Assembly: GCA_016783135.1 (NCBI GenBank)
Contig: JADHXC010000006.1
Coordinates: forward strand, 1 to 64,000
Direction: 5' to 3'
Length of the DNA: 64,000 nucleotides
Origin: Dehalococcoidales bacterium
GTDB taxonomy: Bacteria; Chloroflexota; Dehalococcoidia; Dehalococcoidales; Fen-1064
In this document: positions 20,042 through 29,043 of the stretch, piece by piece
Numbering within the stretch: position 1 is the stretch's first letter
Layout of the letters: each line of letters starts with the position of its first letter
The notes under the pieces: model-generated
What the model saw: the letters and a program-made list of their open reading frames with translations, nothing else
Database searches by the model: none
What the model was told of the DNA's origin: nothing
Translations under genes and position numbers: made by a program

Positions 20042-20824
20042 ATGAGCACTCCAATCATTATCGGTATCATAGCACTGATTATCGTGGTACTGATTCCATC
20101 CACCGTCAAGATACTGAAAGAGTACGAAAGGGGCGTAATCTTTCGTCTGGGGCGCCTGCTGGGGACGAAGGGCCCCGGTTTTTTCCTGATTATCCCCTTC
20201 GTTGACCAGATGACAAAAAGGGACCTCCGGGTGGTAACCATGGATGTCACCCCGCAGGAAGTCATTACCAAGGACAACATTACCGTTCGCGTGAACGCCG
20301 TAATCTACTTTCGGGTGGTTAACCCTGAGGATTCGGTTGTGAATGTGAATGACTACATCCGGGCTACATCTCAGATAGCGCAGACAACCCTGCGGAACGT
20401 ACTCGGACAGTCCGAACTCGACGAACTGCTGACACAGCGGGAGAAGCTGAACCTGATGCTACAGAAGATAATCGATGAGCATACCGACCCCTGGGGCATC
20501 AAGGTCGCCACGGTTGAGATTAAGGAAGTCGAGCTTCCCGAGCAGATGAGGCGGATGATGGCCGCCCAGGCCGAGGCGGAAAGAGAACGTCGCGCCAAGA
20601 TTATCCATGCCGAAGGCGAGTTCCAGGCCTCGGAGAAGCTGGCCCAGGCCGGTGCTGTCATTGCCCGCGAACCGGTCACACTGCAGTTGCGCTATCTCCA
20701 GACGCTCACTGAAATCGCCGTTGAGAAGAACAGTACCATCATCTTCCCACTGCCGATGGACCTCATCAAGATGTTCATGGAAAGAGGCAGCGGTAATAAA
20801 TCCGGCGATAGTGACAGTAAGTAG
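20042..20824 (+). CDS. Slipin/stomatin-like SPFH-domain protein
   Basis: [68 protein letters not shown]. Confidence 0.94.
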   Translation: MSTPIIIGIIALIIVVLIPSTVKILKEYERGVIFRLGRLLGTKGPGFFLIIPFVDQMTKRDLRVVTMDVTPQEVITKDNITVRVNAVIYFRVVNPEDSVVNVNDYIRATSQIAQTTLRNVLGQSELDELLTQREKLNLMLQKIIDEHTDPWGIKVATVEIKEVELPEQMRRMMAAQAEAERERRAKIIHAEGEFQASEKLAQAGAVIAREPVTLQLRYLQTLTEIAVEKNSTIIFPLPMDLIKMFMERGSGNKSGDSDSK

Positions 20825-20890
20825 CCTGCGGCAGGTATCTTTTGTATAGAGTCAGGTAGTAGCCTGTACGATACGTTCCGCAGGCTACGC

Positions 20891-21015
20891 CTGCTGTTTC
20901 GCCAGCAGGTTAAGTCTGCTGTTTCGCCAGCAGGTTAAGTCTGCTGTTTCGCCAGCAGGTTAAGTCTGCTGTTTCGCCAGCAGGTTAAGTCTGCTGTTTC
21001 GCCAGCAGGTTAAGT
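20891..21015. repeat. Tandem array, 5 exact copies of a 25-bp hairpin unit plus a partial sixth
   Basis: (ctgctgtttcgccagcaggttaagt)x5; each unit carries CTGCTG...CAGCAG inverted repeat. Confidence 0.95.
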
Positions 21016-21810
21016 CTGCTGTTTCTGCTCCCGGAGAGTGACATCTCCGGCCAGTATACGGCTCAGGCCGCCATCCGGAAGACGTAGCAGCAAACTGCCG
21101 TCCGGCTCAACAGACTCAGCGGTGCCTTCAAGGGTCGTTTCTCCCGAAGTCACGCGGACCGCTTTTCCCAGGGTCACCAGGCGCTTGCTCCATTCCTCGT
21201 AGACCGTTTCACTTTCCGGGGCAGCCAGGTAGAGCCGTTCCATCTCGCGGAGCAGGCACTTCACCAGTTCCAGACGGGATACTTCCCGACCCAGTTCCCG
21301 GGAAAGACTGGTGGCGATGGGCAGAATCTCCGGGAAATCGGCCGGGTTGAGGTTGACGTTTATGCCGATACCAACAATCGCGTAGTCCACCTTGTTGGAC
21401 TGAACACTGGTCTCGACCAGGATACCGCACACCTTTTTGCCACCAAGAAGGACATCATTCGGCCACTTGAGCTGCGGTCTGAGGCCGGTGACCGTCTCAA
21501 TGCTGTGCGCTACCGCCAGAGAAGCTGCCATGGTGAGGGAGTGCAGGTGTTCCCGGTCCGGGTACAGAACCACCGAGAGGGCGACGTTGCCCCGGGGAGA
21601 GAGCCAGGTGCGTTTGAGTCGACCCCGTGCCGCCGTCTGCTCGTCAGCGATGACGACGGTTCCCTCGGGGGCACCATTAAGGGCTTCCTGCCGTGCCGTC
21701 TCCATCGTTGTTCTCAGGCGGGGGTAGTAGAGTACCCTCTGCCCGAGGAAGCTGGTCTCCAGGCCACACGTAATCAGGTCTGCGGATAGGTCCTTGTCTG
21801 CCATCGTCAC
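21010..21810 (-). CDS. birA: Biotin--[acetyl-CoA-carboxylase] ligase
   Basis: RGRLKRTWLSPRGNVALSVVLYP, LRPQLKWPNDVLLGGKKVCGILVET, VGIGINVN. Confidence 0.93.
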   Translation of the reverse strand: MTMADKDLSADLITCGLETSFLGQRVLYYPRLRTTMETARQEALNGAPEGTVVIADEQTAARGRLKRTWLSPRGNVALSVVLYPDREHLHSLTMAASLAVAHSIETVTGLRPQLKWPNDVLLGGKKVCGILVETSVQSNKVDYAIVGIGINVNLNPADFPEILPIATSLSRELGREVSRLELVKCLLREMERLYLAAPESETVYEEWSKRLVTLGKAVRVTSGETTLEGTAESVEPDGSLLLRLPDGGLSRILAGDVTLREQKQQT

Positions 21811-21969
21811 TAATCAGGATGATAGGCTCGCAGCACTCATCTGTCAAGCGGAGCGGTCCAACAGCCGTGCTGCTATGAGCCAGGGGTTGCCTTGACGGTC
21901 AGTGGACGGACTGCTAATATAGCCGCAGTATCTTTCGCGGGGAATCCCAGCACTCGAGAGGAGGATGTC

Positions 21970-22482
21970 ATGAATGGTGCCGAGTTCGTGCGGACGATTA
22001 TCGGTGAGATGCACGGAGCGATGATGGCGGACGTCAAGGACCTTACCCAGGAGCACCTTGCGTGGAGACCGGCGCCCGGGGCCAATCCCATTGGCTTTCT
22101 ATTCTGGCACTACGTGCGCACCGAGGACAACATGCTGCATAGCCTGATGGCTAAGCCCTCGGTGTGGCAGGCCGAGAAGTGGGGCGAGAAACTCGGTATG
22201 GACGCCCAGGCGCAGGGCACCGGCTTCCAGGAGTCGGACGTTGACAAGGCGGCGGCCCTGCCTGCGTCCGAGGTGATAGCCTATGCCGAGAAGGTCTTCG
22301 CCGACACCACCGAGTACCTGAATACGCTCGATGACGCCAAACTGGACTACGCGCCCAACCCGAAGCGCCCGCGGGGGACCATCGGTATGATGCTGCGGAA
22401 CTTCATCGTGGCGCATGGCTGGTGGCACCTGGGCGAGATAAAGTACGTCAAGGGGATGCAGGGGATGCCGGCGGCACGCTAG
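21970..22482 (+). CDS. DinB-family protein
   Basis: EHLAWRPAPGANPIGFLFWHYVRTEDNML...LRNFIVAHGWWHLGEIKYV; start ATG 21970. Confidence 0.82.
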   Translation: MNGAEFVRTIIGEMHGAMMADVKDLTQEHLAWRPAPGANPIGFLFWHYVRTEDNMLHSLMAKPSVWQAEKWGEKLGMDAQAQGTGFQESDVDKAAALPASEVIAYAEKVFADTTEYLNTLDDAKLDYAPNPKRPRGTIGMMLRNFIVAHGWWHLGEIKYVKGMQGMPAAR

Positions 22483-22503
22483 CGGGTGTCGTGGGCTACC
22501 GGC

Positions 22504-22602
22504 GTCATTCTGAGGCGCTCCGCGCCGGAGAATCTTACTCTGCGAGTAAGATTGCCGTGCCTTTTCTACTCGCTTCGCTCGAGGCCTCCGCCTGCAATGA
22601 CA
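22504..22602. repeat. REP-like intergenic element with perfect 10-bp palindrome
   Basis: gtcattctgagg...gcaatgacag; AATCTTACTC-tgc-GAGTAAGATT at 22531-22553. Confidence 0.6.
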
Positions 22603-22660
22603 GGTGGTCGCCGGGCGCAACTCAGGGGTGACATACCAACAGGAAAGGAGCATTTAATTC

Positions 22661-23605
22661 ATGGCCACAGTGAACACCGTACTCGGACCGATTGACAGTA
22701 AAGACCTGGGCATTGCCCTGATGCACGAGCATGTTCTGGTTGGCTTTGCCGGAGTCTACCGGGACTATCCTGAGCTACTCGGTACCGACCCGCTAGAGCG
22801 TGCCGTCAACGAGCTCAAGCAGGCCAAAGAGGGTGGAATCGACACTATTGTCGACGCTACCACCACCGACCTGGGTCGCGACATCGAAATGATAGCCGAG
22901 GCCTCACGCCGCAGCGGGGTGAATATAGTTGCCGTTTCCGGATGGTGGCTGGATATCCCCATGTTCTTCCGTGGCGCTTCCGTGGAGCAGCTCACCGAGG
23001 TGTTTGTCCGGGAGGTGGAAGAGGGCATCTCCGGCACCAACATCAAGGCGGGGATACTGAAGGCCGCCAGCGACTATGGAGAGGTCACGCCGCAGGCGCA
23101 GGTGGTCCTGCGGGCAGTCGGGCGCGCTCATCTCAAGACCGGTGTCCCCATCATGCTGCATTCCTACTCGCCGGGGCAGGTGGGCCGGCAGCAACTGGCG
23201 ATACTCCAGGAAGAGGGGGTGAGCCCCGGCCGGGTGAAGATGGACCACTCCAACGACACCACGGACATAGAGTACCTGACCTGGCTTCTGGAGCAGGGAT
23301 GCTACCTGGGGCTGGACCGCTATCCGGGGAGAGGAGTCAGCCCGCGGGCACGCACCAATACCATGAAAGCCCTAATCGATGCCGGCCGGGCGGACCGCCT
23401 TTGCCCTTCACATGACCGTTCCGCTATCAGCTTCATCGGTCCCAACTGGGAGCAGATGGAGGAGGAACGGCGGCGCTACAACCCGCACGGGTTCCTTTAC
23501 ATAAAGGAGGCGGTCTTCGGCCAGCTCCGTGATATGGGCGTCAGTGAGGACGTAATCAGCGGTCTCTGTGTTAGAGGCCCGCGGAACTTCCTTGAGGGTG
23601 TCTAA
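22661..23605 (+). CDS. Phosphotriesterase-family amidohydrolase
   Basis: LGIALMHEHVLVGFAG, TIVDATTTDLGRDI, VKMDHSNDTTDIEYLTWLLEQGCYLGLDRYPG. Confidence 0.9.
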   Translation: MATVNTVLGPIDSKDLGIALMHEHVLVGFAGVYRDYPELLGTDPLERAVNELKQAKEGGIDTIVDATTTDLGRDIEMIAEASRRSGVNIVAVSGWWLDIPMFFRGASVEQLTEVFVREVEEGISGTNIKAGILKAASDYGEVTPQAQVVLRAVGRAHLKTGVPIMLHSYSPGQVGRQQLAILQEEGVSPGRVKMDHSNDTTDIEYLTWLLEQGCYLGLDRYPGRGVSPRARTNTMKALIDAGRADRLCPSHDRSAISFIGPNWEQMEEERRRYNPHGFLYIKEAVFGQLRDMGVSEDVISGLCVRGPRNFLEGV

Positions 23606-23764
23606 CAGGGTGATGAAAAACCCTTTCGACCATCCCCCTGACCCCCTTCCTAGCCAGGAAGGGGGAAAATATTATATCTGGGGGACACCCCCAGACCCCT
23701 GCCAAAGGGGCAGGCCCATCAGAATGGGCACCCCCTCTGGACTCCCCTTGTTCAGCACACTGTT
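23604..23764. repeat. MITE-like repeat copy 2
   Basis: aacagggtgatgaaaaaccctttcgaccatcccc...tctgggggacacccccaga...cccctctggactcccc...ttgttcagcacactgtt. Confidence 0.65.
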
Positions 23765-23802
23765 GAGTCCTTTGCGGTCGTATTATTATTAAGGAGCTTG
23801 AA

Positions 23803-24933
23803 ATGTCATCTACCAGTCCTGGAGCACAATCCCTGTTTGAACCCTGTACAATTGGCGGGCTGGAACTGAAGAACCGCTTTATGCGGTCGGCGACCTGGGA
23901 CGCCACCGCCGATATCAATGGTGCAGTAACCGATACATCGGTGGCGCTGTACCGGGAATTGGGCAAGGGTGGAATCGGCCTCATCGTCAGTGGCTATGCC
24001 TTTGTATCTTCACACGGCCAGGCGAACCCGGGCCAGTACGGCATCCACAGCGATGACATGATTCCAGGTATGCGGCGGATGGTTGAAGCTGCCCACCGGA
24101 ACGGTACGAAGATTGCATTGCAGATTGTCCATGCCGGTATCAACTCGGGGTACCTCGTCGGGAAGGGTGCCACGCTTCTGGCAATGTCCGAGATGCCGGA
24201 GATGAACCGGCCGCACCGGGAGATGACTGAAGAGGACATCGAAGGCATTATCGCCGACTTCGCCGCGGCGGCGGCGCGCGGTCGGGAGGCCAGCTTCGAT
24301 GCAATCCAGCTTCATGGAGCACACGGCTACCTGATGAGCCAGGTTATTTCGCCCCTGTTCAACCGGCGTACCGACCGGTGGGGCGGTAGTGCTGAGAACC
24401 GGAGGAGGTTCCACCTGGAGGTGATACGCCGGATACGCCAGACAATCGGTAATGATTTCCCCCTGATGATTAAGTTCGGTGTGATGGACGACCGCGAGGG
24501 CGGTGTTGCCCAGGAAGAAGGCATTGAGACGTCACGGCAGATGGTCGACACCGGGATTGATGCCATTGAGGTCAGCGCCGGTGTCGGGCAGGTAGCCCTC
24601 ACGGTGAAGGAAGGCGACCCGGAGATGACGCCCTTCCGGGAGAGGGCTGCTGCTGTCAAGCGAGCAGTGAGCGTGCCGGTAATGGTTGTCGCGGGGATTC
24701 GCACCCTGGAGACGGCGCAGAGCATTGTCAGTAGCGGTGACGCCGATATGGTATCTATGTGCCGTCCCTTCATCCGTGAGCCGGGGCTGCTGGTCCGCTG
24801 GCAGAAGGGCGATACCGCTCCGGCGAAGTGCATCTCCTGCAACCGGTGTTTCCCGATTGTTTCCCGGGGAGAGCCGCTGGAGTGCGGCGAGGAACGACGT
24901 TTGCGGGAAGAGGCCGCCGCAGGCTCTTTGTGA
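23803..24933 (+). CDS. NADH:flavin oxidoreductase (Old Yellow Enzyme family)
   Basis: SLFEPCTIGGLELKNRFMRSATWD, DAIQLHGAHGYLMSQVISPLFNRRTDRWGGSAENRRRF. Confidence 0.93.
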   Translation: MSSTSPGAQSLFEPCTIGGLELKNRFMRSATWDATADINGAVTDTSVALYRELGKGGIGLIVSGYAFVSSHGQANPGQYGIHSDDMIPGMRRMVEAAHRNGTKIALQIVHAGINSGYLVGKGATLLAMSEMPEMNRPHREMTEEDIEGIIADFAAAAARGREASFDAIQLHGAHGYLMSQVISPLFNRRTDRWGGSAENRRRFHLEVIRRIRQTIGNDFPLMIKFGVMDDREGGVAQEEGIETSRQMVDTGIDAIEVSAGVGQVALTVKEGDPEMTPFRERAAAVKRAVSVPVMVVAGIRTLETAQSIVSSGDADMVSMCRPFIREPGLLVRWQKGDTAPAKCISCNRCFPIVSRGEPLECGEERRLREEAAAGSL

Positions 24934-24936
24934 CGT

Positions 24937-25009
24937 GAGATTGCGCCCGCTGAAGTCAGCGGGACGTCGCTAAGGCCGACGTGCTGTCAGCACCTTCCTC
25001 GCAATGACA
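24937..25009. repeat. REP-like element (gagattgcgc...ctcgcaatgaca)
   Basis: Matches the GATTGC.../...CAATGAC consensus of other intergenic copies; contains cccgctgaagtcagcggg hairpin. Confidence 0.5.
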
Positions 25010-25049
25010 GAAGATTGTTCATGACGTGCTAGCGGTAGAGAGGAATCAC

Positions 25050-25844
25050 ATGATAGATGAGAAACTGGTTGAGAACATCCGCAGGTATGGTACCTTCCGT
25101 GATGATGGTTCGGGAAGGCGTCGTGTCCTCGATGATATCGGGTATCCGGTAGGGGAGAGCGCCGACTATGCCATCATCATGGGCTGCTTTCAACCGGAGG
25201 GAATGCCGCACGTTCTTAAAGACCTGAAGGCCCTGCTTGACCACTTGCAGGTGAGCTACACTCTGCTGTCAAAGGAGTACTGCTGCGGCTGGATGGCCTT
25301 CGGGCAGCCTGCGGTGATGGCCAGGAACGAGGAGGACATTGCCAGCTACCGCGAGCTATCCCGGGAGTTCGTCCTGGAGAACTTCAAACAGGCTAAGGGG
25401 CTCGGGGCAAAGTCCGTAGCTCTCTTCTGCGGTGCCTGCGAGCCGAGCTATACCAACTGCGCCGACGCCACCGACCTCGAGGTCATCTCCTACAGTGAGC
25501 TTCTCGGCCGTCACTGGAAGGGCGGCCGGCTTGAGGAGGCAATCGACTACTACGCCGGCTGCTACCGGTTCCGGCGGCGCGTCACCTCACATCCGGTGGA
25601 CATCGAGCATGCCGCCCGACTACTCGGCAGGGTCGACGGGCTGAAGGTGAATCACCTGGACAGCACGCGCTGCTGCTATATCCCTCCCCACATGGAGGAG
25701 CTTGCCGGCAGCGTCACCAGCGACACAGTAGTCACCATCTGCACCGGCTGCTACCAGAACGTCAGGAGAAATCTGGCCGAAAAGGGTAACTGCCAGGTGA
25801 AGATGCTCCCGGAGCTCCTGCTCGAAGCGGTACGCAACCAGTAG
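25050..25844 (+). CDS. Cysteine-rich (CCG-domain, HdrB-like) Fe-S protein
   Basis: YCCGWMAFGQ, CGACEPSYTN, YAGCYRFRRR, STRCCYIPPH, CTGCYQNVRRNL. Confidence 0.8.
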   Translation: MIDEKLVENIRRYGTFRDDGSGRRRVLDDIGYPVGESADYAIIMGCFQPEGMPHVLKDLKALLDHLQVSYTLLSKEYCCGWMAFGQPAVMARNEEDIASYRELSREFVLENFKQAKGLGAKSVALFCGACEPSYTNCADATDLEVISYSELLGRHWKGGRLEEAIDYYAGCYRFRRRVTSHPVDIEHAARLLGRVDGLKVNHLDSTRCCYIPPHMEELAGSVTSDTVVTICTGCYQNVRRNLAEKGNCQVKMLPELLLEAVRNQ

Positions 25845-25868
25845 TTGCTGTTCTCCCTGTTCCCAGTA

Positions 25869-26765
25869 CTACCAGTTGGCGTGTCCCGTCTTGCCAACAC
25901 AGTCCAGGAAGTCCAGTAACTCATGGGCGGTCCATTTCGGGGCCTCAATGGCCGTCATGTGGCCGCATCCCGCCATGATAACGTGACGGTTGTCCGGAAT
26001 CTCTTTCGCCATAAGCTCAGTGGGTTTCAGGAAGACAATGTCGAACTCACCGATTAACAGCAGGGTGGGGCACTTGACCTGGCGCAGCCCCTCGACCATC
26101 GGGTCGGGGTCGGTGTAGAAACTCTGTCTGAACTCGATAAACGCCTGCTGGCTGACGCGGTGCTGGTAGAAGCCGTCCAGTACGTCGAACAACCTGTCGC
26201 TGTACGGGTGCTGTTCCATCTTGAAGGTGAAAACGCCGGGATTGGCGCGCCATCCGGCCTTCCTCTCCTCGTAGGTCGGCGGGGGCCGGTTGGCCATATC
26301 GAGGGCCATTTGCGCTGCTGCCTGCTGGGCGCGCTCGCGGTCATCATCGGTGATTTCCCTGCCATCAGGGTGGTACATCTTGGGCTGCGTTTCGGAACCG
26401 GTATCGGTCAGCATCTGGCTGAGCAGTCGGTCCGAGTGCCTGATTCCGAAGCGGGCAGCGTACATACCGCCGGTGGCGTGACTGAGCAGATGGAATTTGT
26501 CGATTCCCAGGTGGTCGGCAAGGGCATTGAAGTCCTCTCCCATCGTCTTCTCATCATAGCCTTTGGGCTCACCCTCAATCACGGTACGGCCGTGTCCCCG
26601 CATGTCTATCGATATCACGCGGTACTTCTCGGCCAGGGCGGCGGTGACTCCGGTAGCACTCCAGTACGAGGTGTCCTCGCTCAGTCCGTGGTTGCAGATT
26701 ATGGGCTCTCCCTGTCCCACATCCTCGTAGTAAATTCGCGCGTTTCCGTTCTGGAAGGATGCCAC
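25869..26765 (-). CDS. Alpha/beta hydrolase
   Basis: YYEDVGQGEPIICNHGLSEDTSYWSATG, ISIDMRGHGRT, LLSHATGGMYAARFG. Confidence 0.9.
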   Translation of the reverse strand: MASFQNGNARIYYEDVGQGEPIICNHGLSEDTSYWSATGVTAALAEKYRVISIDMRGHGRTVIEGEPKGYDEKTMGEDFNALADHLGIDKFHLLSHATGGMYAARFGIRHSDRLLSQMLTDTGSETQPKMYHPDGREITDDDRERAQQAAAQMALDMANRPPPTYEERKAGWRANPGVFTFKMEQHPYSDRLFDVLDGFYQHRVSQQAFIEFRQSFYTDPDPMVEGLRQVKCPTLLLIGEFDIVFLKPTELMAKEIPDNRHVIMAGCGHMTAIEAPKWTAHELLDFLDCVGKTGHANW

Positions 26766-26819
26766 TTTTTACCTCCTGTGTTCTTTCAATTATTTCTTAT
26801 TGAGACCGGCAGATACCGG

Positions 26820-27716
26820 CTACCAGTTTGCATGGCCTGTTCTGGACACACAGTCCAGGAAGTCAAGTAGCTCACTGGTGGTCCACTTCGGGTCTTCAAT
26901 GGCCGTCATGTGGCCGCATCCCGGCATGATGACGTGACGGTTATCCGGGATTTCCTTTGCCATGAGTTCGCTGGGTTTGTAGAAGACGTAGTCAAACTCA
27001 CCGAGTAGTATCAGGGTGGGGCAACTGACCTGACGCAGTGCCTCCACGCGCGGGTCGGGGTCGCTGTAGAAGGTGCGCATGAACTCTATTATCTGCCTGC
27101 GGTCCTGTCGATGCAGGAACCCGTCGTATACCGGCCACATAATATCACTGTACGGGTGCTCGGCCATCTTGAAGAGAAAGACGCCGGGATTGGCGTGAGT
27201 ACCGGCAATTATCTGCTTAACGGTTGGCAGCTCTTCCGGCATAGGCGTCTCCGCATCGAACTGTGGGGGCAGAGCAGTCAGTTCATTTCCCTTAGCATCG
27301 TACATTGTGGGCCGGGTCTCGGAACCGGTGTCGGTGAGTATCAGGCTGAGCAGCCGTTCCGAACGGTACATCCCGTATCGTGCCGCCACCATACCCCCGG
27401 TGGCGTGACTGAGCAGGTGGAACTTGCCGATGCCGAGGTGGTCGGCCAGGGCGTCGAAGTCTGCCGCCATGGTGTCGGCATCATACCCCCTGGATTCACC
27501 TTCAACCACGGTACGGCCGTGCGCCCGCATATCCATCGATACCACGCGGTACTTCTCGGCCAGGGCGTCGGTAACGCCAGTCTCGCTCCAGTAATTGGCA
27601 TCCTCGCTCAGACCGTGGTTGCTGATTATAGGCTCTCCCCGGCCAACATCCTCGTAGTAAATCCGCGCGTTACCATGCTGGAAAAAGGCCATAGTGGTTC
27701 CTCCTCTGTATTCCAT
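26820..27716 (-). CDS. Alpha/beta hydrolase (tandem paralog)
   Basis: Same length and near-parallel sequence to 25869-26765. Confidence 0.9.
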   Translation of the reverse strand: MEYRGGTTMAFFQHGNARIYYEDVGRGEPIISNHGLSEDANYWSETGVTDALAEKYRVVSMDMRAHGRTVVEGESRGYDADTMAADFDALADHLGIGKFHLLSHATGGMVAARYGMYRSERLLSLILTDTGSETRPTMYDAKGNELTALPPQFDAETPMPEELPTVKQIIAGTHANPGVFLFKMAEHPYSDIMWPVYDGFLHRQDRRQIIEFMRTFYSDPDPRVEALRQVSCPTLILLGEFDYVFYKPSELMAKEIPDNRHVIMPGCGHMTAIEDPKWTTSELLDFLDCVSRTGHANW

Positions 27717-28246
27717 CTATCTGTCCGGGATTCGCCGCGATGGGGCGACGGTCTGGTTGTCCCTTGCAGGTTGCTGTGGTTATGTTACGCTACTGACTGT
27801 GGAGTGTCAATGTTGTGTTGTGCGGGGTACAGTACAGCCGATGATGGCTGGCTGCACGGGATAGGGCGTACACTAGTGTGAAGGTTCTATTGAGTGGAAG
27901 ACGAATCAAAGGGGGCGCCTCTCAGAAGAGGCGAAACCCCTCTGGACTCCCCAAAACGGTGTGGCGGACAATTGCAGGCAGGGTTCATTCACACCTTATA
28001 GACTAGCGCGCTGTTCCGGCAAGAGTCTGGGAAAGCGACTACAAGCGGAGTGTAAAAGGGGCGGTGCCCCTTCTGAGGGGCTCCCCCTCCGGACTCCCCT
28101 TTTTGGCATCCTGCTAGAGCCGACACATTAATTGGGAGTACTTTTAAGGCGTGTATGGATATATGCTGTGTCTTTTATTGCCTCCAGAACTCGTTCTTTG
28201 TCACACTTGGAAAGAGTGCTTTTACATTCAAGATTTGCTTTTGTTG

Positions 28247-29017
28247 CTAACGTGCAGTACCAGTCAGGTCGGGTGAACACGGGGCCCACTCTGTGATGTG
28301 GCTCGATAGTATGTCCGCTATTGCTGCTTCGAGTACCCTCCGGCGTGGGCGGGGTATATCGAGTAGTGGCGGCAGGGAGCGCTCCTCGAACTGGCGCAGG
28401 AAGGGGCATTCGTTCCGGAGTGTGGCAAAGGTAGTCCAGGCGCCACCGTATACGAAAAAGTCTAATTGTCTGATGTAGGGTTCTATCTGTTGCCGGGCAT
28501 GCCCGCAGACCCGCTCAAGGAAGACGTCAACCTGTTTCTCCCGGTGCCGCTCGAACCGGCGCTGGGATGAACCTCCCTTTCGGTGCCGGCCGTGGACGAG
28601 GCCGGTGCCGGTCTTGCTGGTGAGCAGATTATCCCCCTGCCAGACACCGATGGCAAAGGCACCGAGGCGTACCAGTACCAGGGCAATCGTGAAATCGTGC
28701 TCCAGTAGCAGACGCAACGGTTCAATGTCACCACCGGGTGCGATGTATTGCTCCGTGAGCGGGAATGGTGGCCGGATGAGGAGCTTTCGTGAGGGTCCCC
28801 AGAAGATGGCGGCTCCTGTCCGGGAACCGGCAGCGAGCTCCACCAAGTCGGCAGGGATAGCCGCACCCGGAAGCGCTCTACCGAGCAGGTCGTTGACATG
28901 AACTGCGGACAGCTCCGGTGTCAGAAAGACAGATGTTACCGCGTTACCCGTTGTTGCCAGCTCTTCGAGCAGGCGGAGTGTCTTCGGTCGACTGAGGTGG
29001 AACTGTCGGGAAGTCAG
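28247..29017 (-). CDS. Vms1-like release factor / eRF1-superfamily protein (acVLRF1-like)
   Basis: VLVRLGAFAIGVWQGDNLLTSKTGTGLVHGRHRKGGSSQRRFERHREKQVDVFLERV; frame continues upstream of the track start (28846) with LRLLEELATTGNAVTSVFLTPELSAVHVNDLL; start codon uncertain (CTG 29017, ACG 29026 or TTG 28849). Confidence 0.75.
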   Translation of the reverse strand: MTSRQFHLSRPKTLRLLEELATTGNAVTSVFLTPELSAVHVNDLLGRALPGAAIPADLVELAAGSRTGAAIFWGPSRKLLIRPPFPLTEQYIAPGGDIEPLRLLLEHDFTIALVLVRLGAFAIGVWQGDNLLTSKTGTGLVHGRHRKGGSSQRRFERHREKQVDVFLERVCGHARQQIEPYIRQLDFFVYGGAWTTFATLRNECPFLRQFEERSLPPLLDIPRPRRRVLEAAIADILSSHITEWAPCSPDLTGTAR

Positions 29018-29043
29018 TGTCTCCGTGGTACTTTGCCTCCCTG

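Noticed and set aside
20891-21015. CRISPR array
   Set aside because: Units are contiguous 25-mers with no spacers and no cas genes nearby; simple tandem repeat
28128-28409. 93-aa minus ORF downstream of the VLRF1-like gene in another frame
   Set aside because: Possible C-terminal frameshift extension (KANLECKSTLSKCDKERVLEAIKD), but the N-terminal part is a shadow of the VLRF1 frame; insufficient evidence
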